A stretch of 64,000 bases of DNA, from the NCBI GenBank assembly GCA_046542845.1, contig JBKHAN010000004.1, positions 22,514 to 86,513 on the forward strand. The letters run 5' to 3'. Below the pieces are notes generated by a model. That model had not been told where the DNA came from. It was given only the letters and a program-made list of their open reading frames with translations, and did no database searches. Below are positions 33,677 to 42,079 of this stretch, piece by piece (the stretch's first letter is position 1; each line of letters begins with the position of its first letter). Both the position numbers and the translations under genes were made by a program. This DNA is from SKKC01 sp046542845 (GTDB taxonomy: Bacteria; Spirochaetota; Spirochaetia; DSM-27196; SKKC01).

Positions 33677-34225
33677 TCAGAACTCGTCCGCGTAGTCTTC
33701 TTCGATTATTCCAGCAGCAAGTGTGTTCAGCTCTTCTGCGAGCTCGTTGTCCTGGGGTACGGCCGCGGCAATCTCGTTGAATCGTTCAACGGCGAGGTCC
33801 TGGTCGACAACCGCATCTTCCATATCGGCGGCCGCGTCCATTTCAACGTCCTGTATCTCGTTTAATACAGTTTCGTACTCCTCTTCTTCGCTCTCGTCGA
33901 CGTTCTCCGGGAGGCCTTGCTCCATCATCATAGACTGATGGATTTCCTGGAACCGCATCATGTCAAAGTCGGACTCGTCGAGTACTTCCTGAATCGCGAC
34001 CTGTGCGTCCTGCTGTATAATCTGCACTTCGATCAGTGCCCGTGCGAACTGCTCAAGCTCTCCATCTTCAAGGGTTACTTCCACCGGTTCGGGAGAGGGG
34101 GCCAACCCCGGCTGTGGGGGATTTCCCTGAGGTGCCTCACCTTCCGGCGCAAACTGTGCAAATGCTCCGCCTGCCGTCAGGGTAAGCAGTACCAGTATGA
34201 CTATAGTTCGGCGTATCTTTCTCAT
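33677..34225 (-). CDS. Secreted DUF4168 protein
   Basis: 182 residues with a signal peptide (TIVILVLLTLTAGGAFA, cleavage after AFA). The mature part is acidic and helical, with ELEQFARALIEVQIIQQDAQ and AVERFNEIAAAVPQDNELAE matching the two halves of DUF4168. The function of this family is unknown; it is probably periplasmic. An AAGGAGT lies before the ATG. Monocistronic, with its own terminator. Confidence 0.8.
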   Translation of the reverse strand: MRKIRRTIVILVLLTLTAGGAFAQFAPEGEAPQGNPPQPGLAPSPEPVEVTLEDGELEQFARALIEVQIIQQDAQVAIQEVLDESDFDMMRFQEIHQSMMMEQGLPENVDESEEEEYETVLNEIQDVEMDAAADMEDAVVDQDLAVERFNEIAAAVPQDNELAEELNTLAAGIIEEDYADEF

Positions 34226-34350
34226 AACGATGTACTCCTTGTGCCGGACATAACGTCCCGGCGATGATTGTTTCTTACCATGAGTGTACGGATGCTCTGT
34301 CCAGCGGACGGGAAGGTCGTGTCAAGATTGTATGAAGACACAGACAGGAT

Positions 34351-35118
34351 TCAAGATGACCAGTCGGCCGATAACGCGGCTGCGACCGAGCCGTCCTCGA
34401 TACGGGTTACCGAATGGACCGATTGCTGAGTGTCATTATCAATCCTGCCGACGACGCGCACGCTGTCTTCAGCTGTGCATTCCTTGACAAAGTTTACAGT
34501 CAGCCGGCGGAGCCAATGTGTTCGGTGCCATTCGGCGTCGAGTCCGTCGAGCATCAATGAAACATAGCGTGTGTTGTTTGCATGGCCTTGCGGGTCAATG
34601 TCCGAGTATCGAATACGGGTATCGTACTGGAGTGGCCGTTCGGCCTCCCATTCGACTGGGGCGAGCTTCTCCGGTGCGTTCTGAAACTGGCTCGGCATGG
34701 AAGGAATAGACAGCTCTGAAACGATCCGTTCCGGTCGGATGGGGCGACGTGTTTCCTGGTCAACGACAAGCCACGCGGTCACACTTTTCATGAGCTCCTT
34801 TTCGTCGTCGTCGTACAATCGAAAATCCCGGAGGGCGAACAGTCGGCTGGTACCGGATGTCCAGCTTTCAAGGCGTACGGTTTCCCCCCATTGTGGATAT
34901 CTGTTTACGTGCATGGAGAGTCGAGAGAGGACCCAGAACTGATTCCTTGCACCGAGGTCCGAGTATCCGAACCGCAGCGCCTGTGCGTGCTTCCACGCGA
35001 CGTCCTGCATCATCTGCAGGAGTGCAAACGGAGACGCAACACCGCTCATATCCGCCCAGTACGATCCGACTTCGAAGGTTTCGTACCACGTTGCTGCAGC
35101 TCTTTCGGACAGACTCAA
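34351..35118 (-). CDS. Acyl-ACP thioesterase
   Basis: 255 residues with two hot-dog repeats, normal for bacterial acyl-ACP thioesterases. ETFEVGSYWADMSGVASPFA, the RLSMHVNRYPQWGETVRLES segment and the second repeat RIRYSDIDPQGHANNTRYV with the catalytic Asp/His region (DPQGHANN) are clear. It releases free fatty acids from acyl carrier protein. The start is TTG overlapping the pepF stop (TTGA), with GGGGA upstream, so it is coupled to the peptidase gene. Confidence 0.88.
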   Translation of the reverse strand: MSLSERAAATWYETFEVGSYWADMSGVASPFALLQMMQDVAWKHAQALRFGYSDLGARNQFWVLSRLSMHVNRYPQWGETVRLESWTSGTSRLFALRDFRLYDDDEKELMKSVTAWLVVDQETRRPIRPERIVSELSIPSMPSQFQNAPEKLAPVEWEAERPLQYDTRIRYSDIDPQGHANNTRYVSLMLDGLDAEWHRTHWLRRLTVNFVKECTAEDSVRVVGRIDNDTQQSVHSVTRIEDGSVAAALSADWSS

Positions 35119-36932
35119 GACGCATCCCCGGTGAGTGATTCGAGTTCGCTCAGTCGTTTCTCAAAGACGAGCATTGCCTGGACTACGGGTTCCGGCGTGG
35201 ACATGTCGACGCCGGCGATCTTGAGAGATTCGATAGGAAAACGTGAACCGCCGGATCGCAGGAACTTGAAGTATTCGGCTCGCTCTTCAGTGCCACCGCT
35301 CAATACTCTTCGGCTCAGCGAAATTGCCGCGCTGATTCCGGTGGCGTACTTATAGACGTAATACGCCCGGTAAAAGTGGGGTATGCGAAGGCCTTCCAGA
35401 TCGCTTTCTGCGTCTATCGTAACATCCGGGCCAAAATACTTCTCAAGCAGTCCGCGGTAGGTCACTCGCAGGCTTTCAACGGTCAGCGGTTGTCCCGACT
35501 CGTTCATCTGATGCGCTGTGTGTTCGAATTCAGCAAACATCGTCTGTCGGAACAGGGTGGCCAGAATATCATCGATGTGCTTGTTGATCAGGTACGCGCG
35601 CATCTTCGTGTCTTCAGTCCTGTCGAGAAGGTATTTGAGCAGAAGCTGTTCGTTAAAGGTGGAGGCCACTTCGGCTTCAAAGATCGTGTAGTCGTACTGA
35701 GGAAAGGGATTGCTCCGCGAAGAATACCAGGAATGCATGCTGTGTCCGCCCTCGTGTACCAGCGTGAACACGTCCCGGAGTACGTCTTCCTTGTAATTCA
35801 TAAGGATGTAGGGGTCACCGACATAGCTTCCGGCACTGAAGGCGCCGCTGCGTTTGCCTTTATTCTCGTATTTATCGACCCATCCTCCGAGCAGTCCCCC
35901 TCGGAGTGTGTCGACGTATTCGCTGCCAAGCGGCGTAAGCGCGTCTGTGATTATGTCTACCGCCTGGTCGTAGGTGTGGCGAGCCTGTACATCGGCAATC
36001 AGCGGAACGTAGTTGTCGAACATCCGATAGGTATCGAGGCCGAGAAGCTTCTTGCGAAGTCGGTAGTAGCGGTGCAGCGTTGGCAGATGGTCGGCAACGG
36101 TTGAAATCAGGTTGTCGTACACGACCTCGGGCACATTATCCGGAAATAAGGCGGCCGCACGACTGCTGCTGAAATTGCGGGCGCGTGCCTTGTATGTATC
36201 GAGATGGACGCTGCCGGCGTACAGCGTTGCAATCGTATTTTTGTGGGAGTCGAAAACAGAATAGAACTGTCGGTAGGCGGATTCGCGGATCGTGCGGTCC
36301 GGATTCATCAGAAAGCTGGACAGGGAAGACTGACTGAGCGGTTTCGGTCCGTCCGGTGTGTCTATGCTTCCGAAGTCGAAGTCCACGTCGGTAAGCGAGC
36401 TGAAGGCTTTCTGAGCCGTCTGATTCGCCTCAATCTGCATACCGAGAAGTCTTTCCTCGGCTTCCGAAAGGATATGCGGCTTCATGCGAAGCAGCCGATA
36501 CAAATACACGGTATAGTCGCGCAGAAGTTCATCGCTCATGAACGACTCGATCGTGGCTGTCTCGATTGACTGAATTTCCGGGTCGACGAAACTGCGCGCG
36601 GTTGTGGCTTTTGAAGCAGCCTGCATAAACAGCGATACCCGTTCCTGGTTTTTGGAGTCGCCCGCATCCTCAGAAAAGCGAAGCTGTGCGTAGTACCCCA
36701 GCCGTTCAGCGAGAATCTCGAGCTCCGTGAGAAAACTCAGGCATTCGTACAGAGCAGTTGCAGAAGTTCCGAGAGTCCCCTTAAAGGTCTGAATTCGTGG
36801 AATTCGGGAATTGAACTCATCGAGTCCTTCGTGCCACGCCGCGTCGTCAGGAAAAAGCTTCGACAGGTCCCATCGGTCGGTTTCCGGAACATCGGCCCGT
36901 GTGGGTATGGTTATTGGTTTTTCGTTGTTCAT
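35115..36932 (-). CDS. pepF: Oligoendopeptidase F (M3 family)
   Basis: 605 residues, the usual size. The zinc site is VHEGGHSMHSWYSS (HExxH) near residue 390, with the third ligand in FEAEVASTFNEQLL about 30 residues later. It degrades short peptides in the cytoplasm. The ATG at 36932 (MNNEKPITIP) has GGAGA upstream and fits family members. The gene precedes the thioesterase in a two-gene operon and is divergent from ppa. Confidence 0.94.
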   Translation of the reverse strand: MNNEKPITIPTRADVPETDRWDLSKLFPDDAAWHEGLDEFNSRIPRIQTFKGTLGTSATALYECLSFLTELEILAERLGYYAQLRFSEDAGDSKNQERVSLFMQAASKATTARSFVDPEIQSIETATIESFMSDELLRDYTVYLYRLLRMKPHILSEAEERLLGMQIEANQTAQKAFSSLTDVDFDFGSIDTPDGPKPLSQSSLSSFLMNPDRTIRESAYRQFYSVFDSHKNTIATLYAGSVHLDTYKARARNFSSSRAAALFPDNVPEVVYDNLISTVADHLPTLHRYYRLRKKLLGLDTYRMFDNYVPLIADVQARHTYDQAVDIITDALTPLGSEYVDTLRGGLLGGWVDKYENKGKRSGAFSAGSYVGDPYILMNYKEDVLRDVFTLVHEGGHSMHSWYSSRSNPFPQYDYTIFEAEVASTFNEQLLLKYLLDRTEDTKMRAYLINKHIDDILATLFRQTMFAEFEHTAHQMNESGQPLTVESLRVTYRGLLEKYFGPDVTIDAESDLEGLRIPHFYRAYYVYKYATGISAAISLSRRVLSGGTEERAEYFKFLRSGGSRFPIESLKIAGVDMSTPEPVVQAMLVFEKRLSELESLTGDAS

Positions 36933-37033
36933 GCGTATCTCCACTGGAAAAAGACGGTATCGTAGACGCATATCCTATGAGCTGCAGGTACAGGCGTCAA
37001 CCGAGCCCCGGATCGGCAAGAGAAGGTTCTTCA

Positions 37034-37062
37034 TTGACGAAGGCAGGTGTGCGTGTTACATA
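37034..37062 (+). promoter_or_regulatory. Candidate promoter of ppa
   Basis: TTGACG (37034-37039), exactly 17 nt, TACATA (37057-37062), then 6 nt to the ATG at 37069. The position of the -10 box predicts transcription starting at the ATG itself. No usable Shine-Dalgarno sequence lies in the 6 nt. Confidence 0.55.
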
Positions 37063-37068
37063 CAAGCT

Positions 37069-37677
37069 ATGAATCCGTGGCATGACGTAGAAGCTGATCG
37101 TATCAGGCCGGAGAACTTTCTGGCGGTTATTGAGATCCCGAAAGGTAGTAAAAAAAAATACGAGCTCGACAAGACGACGGGTCTGATACGTCTCGACCGT
37201 ATTCTGTTTACGTCAACGCACTATCCTCAGAACTACGGGTTTATTCCGCGAACACTTGCCGGCGATAACGATCCACTTGACGTTCTCGTCCTGTGCTCCG
37301 AAACGCTGGATCCACTCGCGATGGTCGAATGTTATCCTATCGGCGTTATTAAAATGGTCGACGACAATGAGGTCGATGAGAAAATCATAGCGATTCCGTT
37401 CAAGGATCCTGTGTATTCAGGGTACCGTGACATTTCGACCCTTCCGAGGCATATCCTTGAGGAAATTTCTCATTTCTTCGAGGTATACAAAAGTCTTGAA
37501 CACTCCGAGACCTCCGTGAAAATGAGTGTGAACCGTGATATGGCGGTGCAGATTATCGAAGAAAGCCTCCGAGTCTATATTGAAAAGTTCGGCCCCAAGA
37601 AAACGAAGGCCACGGGCAGGAGTCCGTCGAGCAAGAACAACAAAAACGGTGGCGGTTCCTCACGTAAGTCATCATAG
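37069..37677 (+). CDS. ppa: Inorganic pyrophosphatase (family I)
   Basis: 202 residues. The family I signature is present: EIPKGSKKKYELDKTTG near residue 19, YPQNYGFIPRTLAGDNDPLD (active-site DxDPxD) near residue 52, and IAIPFKDP near residue 105. The core is followed by a basic, low-complexity tail (KATGRSPSSKNNKNGGGSSR) not usual for PPases. It hydrolyses pyrophosphate in the cytoplasm. The ATG at 37069 fits the family; the upstream frame is not homologous. It overlaps the convergent rdgB by 6 bp. Confidence 0.94.
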   Translation: MNPWHDVEADRIRPENFLAVIEIPKGSKKKYELDKTTGLIRLDRILFTSTHYPQNYGFIPRTLAGDNDPLDVLVLCSETLDPLAMVECYPIGVIKMVDDNEVDEKIIAIPFKDPVYSGYRDISTLPRHILEEISHFFEVYKSLEHSETSVKMSVNRDMAVQIIEESLRVYIEKFGPKKTKATGRSPSSKNNKNGGGSSRKSS

Positions 37678-38313
37678 TTCCGGAACTATCAGCACAGTCG
37701 CCTGGAGCGCAGCGAGAAGTCTTCTGGTTGCTTTCCCCCGGTGACTTACCGCGTGTTTCTGAGAAGTTGTCATATCGGCGGCACTTGCTTCCATACCCTC
37801 TGGTATGAAAATCGGGTCGTAACCGAAGCCGCCGGTTCCGTTGGAGATGCTCCGGGCAATTCTGCCGTTCCAGTGTTCTTCGACTGTAACGATCGTGTCA
37901 CCCTCAGTCACCGCAGACATAACGCAGGTATAATGCGCCGCCCGATTCGTCTCGTTTGCGAGGCGGTCGAGTAGCAGCTGGTTCTGCTCCTCCTGTGTGG
38001 GTTGCCTGCCGAACTCTTCTATTCCGAAGCGCGCGGTATACACACCGGGTGCACCGGCGAGCGCGTCAGCACAAATGCCCGAGTCGTCGGCTATGACGGC
38101 GGTCACGGGTCGGGTTATGCGGCTGCCTGCCTGTGAAAGGATTGTGGCAAGCGTCCGGGCTTTTCCCATCGAGTTTTCGAGAAACGTCGTGCCGGTCTCA
38201 TCGTGCGAAAACTCAATGCCGAAGTCCCCGGGAAGCAAGACTTCATGGGGGCGGCAAATAAGTTCCATCTCGCGTTTCTTGTGTTCGTTATTGGTCGCAA
38301 GCAGAAGCAGCAT
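37672..38313 (-). CDS. rdgB: Non-canonical purine NTP pyrophosphatase RdgB/HAM1
   Basis: 213 residues. LLLLATNNEHKKREMELI at the start, ENSMGKARTLA, VIADDSGICADALAGAPGVY and GGFGYDPIFIPEG are all family signatures (SGICADAL holds the catalytic region). It removes dITP, XTP and similar from the nucleotide pool. A GAGGG lies before the ATG. It follows the sigma-70-like gene by 13 bp on the same strand. Confidence 0.93.
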   Translation of the reverse strand: MLLLLATNNEHKKREMELICRPHEVLLPGDFGIEFSHDETGTTFLENSMGKARTLATILSQAGSRITRPVTAVIADDSGICADALAGAPGVYTARFGIEEFGRQPTQEEQNQLLLDRLANETNRAAHYTCVMSAVTEGDTIVTVEEHWNGRIARSISNGTGGFGYDPIFIPEGMEASAADMTTSQKHAVSHRGKATRRLLAALQATVLIVPEL

Positions 38314-38326
38314 ACCCTCATGTATA

Positions 38327-39196
38327 TCATGAACGCCGGTATTCTTCCACGAGCGCTTCCGAGAGGGCAAGACGCACCGTGTAGACGGCATTGTCAACCG
38401 TACCCTTGGCAACGTGCAGCAGGATGGCTATATCGCGATTGGTCGGACGAAGCGCAAGCTTTCGCGCTCGAGTACAGTTCCGCTCGTACTGCGAGCGGAC
38501 GTTCAGGATTGTCTGTTCGAGTGACTTTCGTTTATCCGGGTCCGTTTCCGTATAATACTGTTTCTCAAGCTTGTACATACGCGCGTACAGGCTGCCGATG
38601 CGAGCTCCCATTCGCATTCTCCGGCGTCTCCGCGGTCCCATGCCATCGAGCAGCAGGTACTTGCAGTGGACAAGCCAGTTCGGATCGGTCGCGCACAGTC
38701 GTGCCATTCGTACTATCGTGGCTTCGTCCGCGTCACAAATTGCTTTCAGGCAGAAACACAGGACGCTTTTACGGTTCAGACGTCTCAAGGTACGTTCGAT
38801 TCGAGGGTGAAGAAGCGCAGTGCTGCTCGCATCCCTGATTGTCGTTATCAGTACTTCGGGTGCAGCCGGCATATCACGGACTTCCCAGCTACCGATATGA
38901 GTTTCAGCAGGGTGGTAGCTGCATGTGCGGTGTCGGGACACGAGATAGCTCATGATTCGATACTTCATGCACATTCGAAGATACGGCTCGAACTCAGCTC
39001 GTTCGGGCTGGTAGTTCACAATGATCTGTTCCAGTTTCGGAACGAAGTACAGAAGAAAGTCTCCCTTATCGTCTTCGGTCAGCGCGCGCAGCTTGCCCGG
39101 GTAGGCGTAAATAACCACGGATGCTTTTTGAACGATCTCGTCGTAGCCCGACCCGTCGTTCTGATACCGCATCACCAGCCTCGTCAGTTCCGTCAT
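38327..39196 (-). CDS. Sigma-70-like protein, divergent
   Basis: 289 residues. Residues 10-85 look like sigma region 2 (GYDEIVQKASVVIYAYPGKL, KGDFLLYFVPKLEQIIVNY, EFEPYLRMCMKYRIMSYL). The last 45 residues look like region 4 with a helix-turn-helix (TNRDIAILLHVAKGTVDNAV). The middle 140 residues are basic and not recognised. It may be an alternative sigma factor or a transcription regulator derived from one. The ATG at 39196 has GGGAGGAA upstream; the longer frame is not supported. It precedes rdgB. Confidence 0.6.
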   Translation of the reverse strand: MTELTRLVMRYQNDGSGYDEIVQKASVVIYAYPGKLRALTEDDKGDFLLYFVPKLEQIIVNYQPERAEFEPYLRMCMKYRIMSYLVSRHRTCSYHPAETHIGSWEVRDMPAAPEVLITTIRDASSTALLHPRIERTLRRLNRKSVLCFCLKAICDADEATIVRMARLCATDPNWLVHCKYLLLDGMGPRRRRRMRMGARIGSLYARMYKLEKQYYTETDPDKRKSLEQTILNVRSQYERNCTRARKLALRPTNRDIAILLHVAKGTVDNAVYTVRLALSEALVEEYRRS

Positions 39197-39562
39197 TGTC
39201 GTACGTTCCTCCCTCGTATCGATGTGTCGTATACAATTACAAGAAGCGTGCCGAGTTTCGTGTGCGAGAAAATGAAACAGCGTACAGCCTGACGGACACA
39301 CCGCTGCGAAGTGTCGTACGGGACCCGGGAGCCGGGGGGTAGTGTGGCGCCGCCTGCTGAGCAAAGGCTGGTACACAAGATGCGTGGTACACGCCCTTCG
39401 GGACGTTTTTCGACCGCTATGGCGATCCCGCTGTAAAATGAGGCTTCAGCGGAAGACCGTATCCGGTTCTGCACACGGGCCGCTGCCGTGTATCGCGGGT
39501 GAACGCTGTCGCCGCTGCGGCTTCAGGCGAACGTTAGCGTCGGACCGAGTAAGATTTTACTT
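39197..39562. other. 366-bp intergenic region without a recognised gene
   Basis: No convincing coding frame, tRNA, SRP, 6S, tmRNA or RNase P signature was found. It contains two direct copies of GGTACAC (39370-39376 and 39386-39392) and several GC-rich hairpin-prone stretches. The promoter of the sigma-70-like gene must lie near its left end. An unrecognised small RNA is possible. Confidence 0.5.
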
Positions 39563-40561
39563 TCAGGCGTGGTTCGTGGGCGCGAACAGAGGCTCAAATT
39601 CCTCGACCATGCGCGTAACGAGGTCCATGCAGTCGATTTCGGCAAGAAAGCCTGCGGCGTTTTTGTGACCCCCACCACCAAACGACCGGGCAATGGTGCT
39701 CACATCGATGTCCTTTCGCGAGCGCAGGCTGCCGGTGCATCGTCCTGGCGCTTCCTCACGGATCAGCACAAGCGCCTCACAACTGCCTATCGCAAACGCG
39801 AGCTGGTAGAAGGCGTCACTGTCACGGTTCGCTTTTCCGACACGTCGCGTGTCTTCCAGACGCTCCCACGTGACAAGAAACCTGCCGTCGAAATGGCTTT
39901 GCATTCGTTCCAGGAGCGTGCCGATGAGCTTCCGGGACTCCAGGGTTTTGTGCCCGAACATCTGAGCGTGAGCGTCCCGAGGCGATGCTCCGTATGAAAG
40001 GAGCCTCGACAGAGCGGCAAACGCAGGCGCGTGTGTTTCGTTGGTATGCCGGAAGAAACCGGTGTCTGTCGAAAACGCGAACAGCAGACGTTGCGCTTCG
40101 TCGCTCGTAGGCGTCAGGTCGAGCGATTCGATCAGAATCTGTACCAGCACCGCTGTCGCCGGAGCATCAGGCACAACCCACGCGACATCTCCCATAGGAT
40201 CACCTACGGGATGATGATCGACGACTACGGTCGGCAGGGCTTCGATCTCCGTCGCGAGCGCGTCTATCCGTTCTGGAAGGGAGCAGTCGAGAATCACAAC
40301 GAGTCGCCCCGTTTTGTTGTGCCTGAGGTGTTCGGGTACGTGGGGCAGAAAAGAATCCCGGTAATCCTGTATCTCTGATCGGTCGAACGGCCCCGGGTTG
40401 AACTGATGCACCTCTTTTCCTGCCCGCCTGAGAGCCGAGGCGAGGGCGAGTGAGGATCCGACGCAGTCGCCGTCAGGTTCCATATGTGTGCAGATCAGGA
40501 CTTGTGATGAGCGCTTTATGCTGTCCACCAGGGATGCTGGTGGACGGGGTTCGTGTATCAT
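39563..40561 (-). CDS. DHH-family phosphoesterase (NrnA-like)
   Basis: 332 residues. The DHH domain motifs are THMEPDGDCVGSSLALASAL (residues 25-44), VILDCSLPERID, VVDHHPVGDPMGDVAWV with the DHH triad, and the DHHA1 motif SFGGGGHKNAAGF near residue 300. It probably degrades nanoRNA or pAp in the cytoplasm, or acts on cyclic-di-AMP products. The ATG at 40561 has no clear Shine-Dalgarno sequence. Confidence 0.9.
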   Translation of the reverse strand: MIHEPRPPASLVDSIKRSSQVLICTHMEPDGDCVGSSLALASALRRAGKEVHQFNPGPFDRSEIQDYRDSFLPHVPEHLRHNKTGRLVVILDCSLPERIDALATEIEALPTVVVDHHPVGDPMGDVAWVVPDAPATAVLVQILIESLDLTPTSDEAQRLLFAFSTDTGFFRHTNETHAPAFAALSRLLSYGASPRDAHAQMFGHKTLESRKLIGTLLERMQSHFDGRFLVTWERLEDTRRVGKANRDSDAFYQLAFAIGSCEALVLIREEAPGRCTGSLRSRKDIDVSTIARSFGGGGHKNAAGFLAEIDCMDLVTRMVEEFEPLFAPTNHA

Positions 40562-40599
40562 GTGTGTGTTTTTAACTCAGTACAACGGTCGCTCCGAAT

Positions 40600-41013
40600 C
40601 TACAGACGCAGAGCAGGTTCTTCCACATCAAACAGCTCGTCCGCGTTATCCGGAGCTATCCAGCGCCCCCACGACTCATGCCTGATGTTTTCGCGAACGT
40701 AGAGGCGTATCTGCGAAAACTCACCGTCTCTCCACAGCACCTGCATATACGGGTAAGCCGGGTTATCGCCTTCCAGGAAGACTCCGCGTCCTCCCGATCG
40801 CTGAAACCAGTCGATCGGCAAATAGGTCTCTGCAGGAGCCCCGCTGTCTGTCCAGTACTGAACCCGGTATCCGCGTTGATTGGGAAAGATACGATATATC
40901 AGGAAGGAGCGTGCATAAAACGCCCCTTCGTCGTCGTTCTCCTGAGCGCCTACGCTCACCGTAAGCGCCATAAACACGGCACACAGTACCGTAATGGCCA
41001 GGAATCGTTTCAC
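40600..41013 (-). CDS. Secreted protein of unknown function
   Basis: 137 residues from the GTG at 41013, chosen because GGAGGG lies 9 nt upstream and a signal peptide then starts properly (FLAITVLCAVFMALTVSVGA). The mature protein is a small aromatic-rich domain (SFLIYRIFPNQRGYRVQYWT, ETYLPIDWFQRSGGRGVFLE). I recognise no family. It lies between argF and the DHH gene on the same strand; a small envelope protein is likely. Confidence 0.6.
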   Translation of the reverse strand: MKRFLAITVLCAVFMALTVSVGAQENDDEGAFYARSFLIYRIFPNQRGYRVQYWTDSGAPAETYLPIDWFQRSGGRGVFLEGDNPAYPYMQVLWRDGEFSQIRLYVRENIRHESWGRWIAPDNADELFDVEEPALRL

Positions 41014-41074
41014 TGCTTCTATCCCTCCATGGATTTCCACTTTCAAGTATAGTCGAGGCCGCCTGTCGATGCAA

Positions 41075-42016
41075 TTATAGTCCGAGTGTTTCGAGAATCA
41101 GGGCTCGTATCGTGTGTTTCCGGTTCTCCGCCTGCTCGAATACCCGAGAGCGCGAACCCTCGAAGACCTCTTCCGTGACTTCATTGCCTTTCACTGCGGG
41201 AAGACAGTGTAGAAACACCGCATCTGCCGAGGCGTATTGCATGAGGTCCCGATCGACCTGATACGGACGAAGCAGTTTCAGCCGTTCGTCTGCCTGCGAT
41301 TCTTCGCCCATGCTGACCCATACGTCGGTATACACGACGTCGGCTCCCTGCACGCCGGTGCCGGGATCGTTCGTAACGCGAAGCGTGGTGTTGCTGTTCA
41401 AAGCGAGAGATTGTGCGGTCTCAAGGACGTCCGGATCAGGTTCGAGTTGTGGCGGACATACGACGGCACAGTCGACGCCTGCGAGAGCGCAGCCAATGAG
41501 GAGCGTGTTCGAGACGTTGTTTCGCCCGTCTCCGACGTAGGCGATTGTTCGTCCCCTTGGCGTTCCGAACTCCTCGCGCACCGTCATAAGATCGGCGAGG
41601 ATCTGCGTAGGATGGTATGTGTCCGTCAGGCCGTTGTATACGGGTACTCCGGAAAACGAAGACAGGGCTTCGACGGTCCGCTGACTGAAGCCGCGAAACT
41701 CAATGCAGTCGAACATTCGCCCGAGAACCCGTGCCGTGTCTTCGACCGTCTCCTTCGTTCCGAGGTGTATGTCCTGAGGACTCAGGAAGACCACGTGTCC
41801 GCCTTCTTCACCGAAAGCCGTTTCAAATGCGCAACGTGTCCGCGTACTGCGTTTTTCGAATATAAGCGCGATGCTGTGTCCGGTGAGGCGTTGCGGCCTG
41901 TTTCCGGAGTGATACTCCGACTTCACCTGGTCTGCACGATCGAGCAGCATGGTAAGCTCGTCGGGCGAGATATCGGCAAGGGTAAGCAGACTACGACCTT
42001 TTAATGAACCGTTCAT
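41075..42016 (-). CDS. argF: Ornithine carbamoyltransferase
   Basis: 313 residues, normal length. The carbamoyl phosphate site EKRSTRTRCAFETAFGEEGG is near residues 54-73, DTYHPTQILADLMT near residue 134, and HCLPAVKGNEVTEEVF near residue 268. It makes citrulline from ornithine and carbamoyl phosphate; the direction (biosynthesis or arginine deiminase pathway) cannot be told because no partner genes are nearby. It lies 63 bp after clpX on the same strand. Confidence 0.95.
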   Translation of the reverse strand: MNGSLKGRSLLTLADISPDELTMLLDRADQVKSEYHSGNRPQRLTGHSIALIFEKRSTRTRCAFETAFGEEGGHVVFLSPQDIHLGTKETVEDTARVLGRMFDCIEFRGFSQRTVEALSSFSGVPVYNGLTDTYHPTQILADLMTVREEFGTPRGRTIAYVGDGRNNVSNTLLIGCALAGVDCAVVCPPQLEPDPDVLETAQSLALNSNTTLRVTNDPGTGVQGADVVYTDVWVSMGEESQADERLKLLRPYQVDRDLMQYASADAVFLHCLPAVKGNEVTEEVFEGSRSRVFEQAENRKHTIRALILETLGL

Positions 42017-42079
42017 AACCGGCCAACCATACCATACCGGGGAGGGAAGTGCGAGGTGCAGGAAGCGCGATTGCTGCGC

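Noticed and set aside
39197..39562. RNase P RNA, SRP RNA, tmRNA or 6S RNA in the gene-free gap
   Set aside because: None of the conserved core sequences of these RNAs could be found on either strand.
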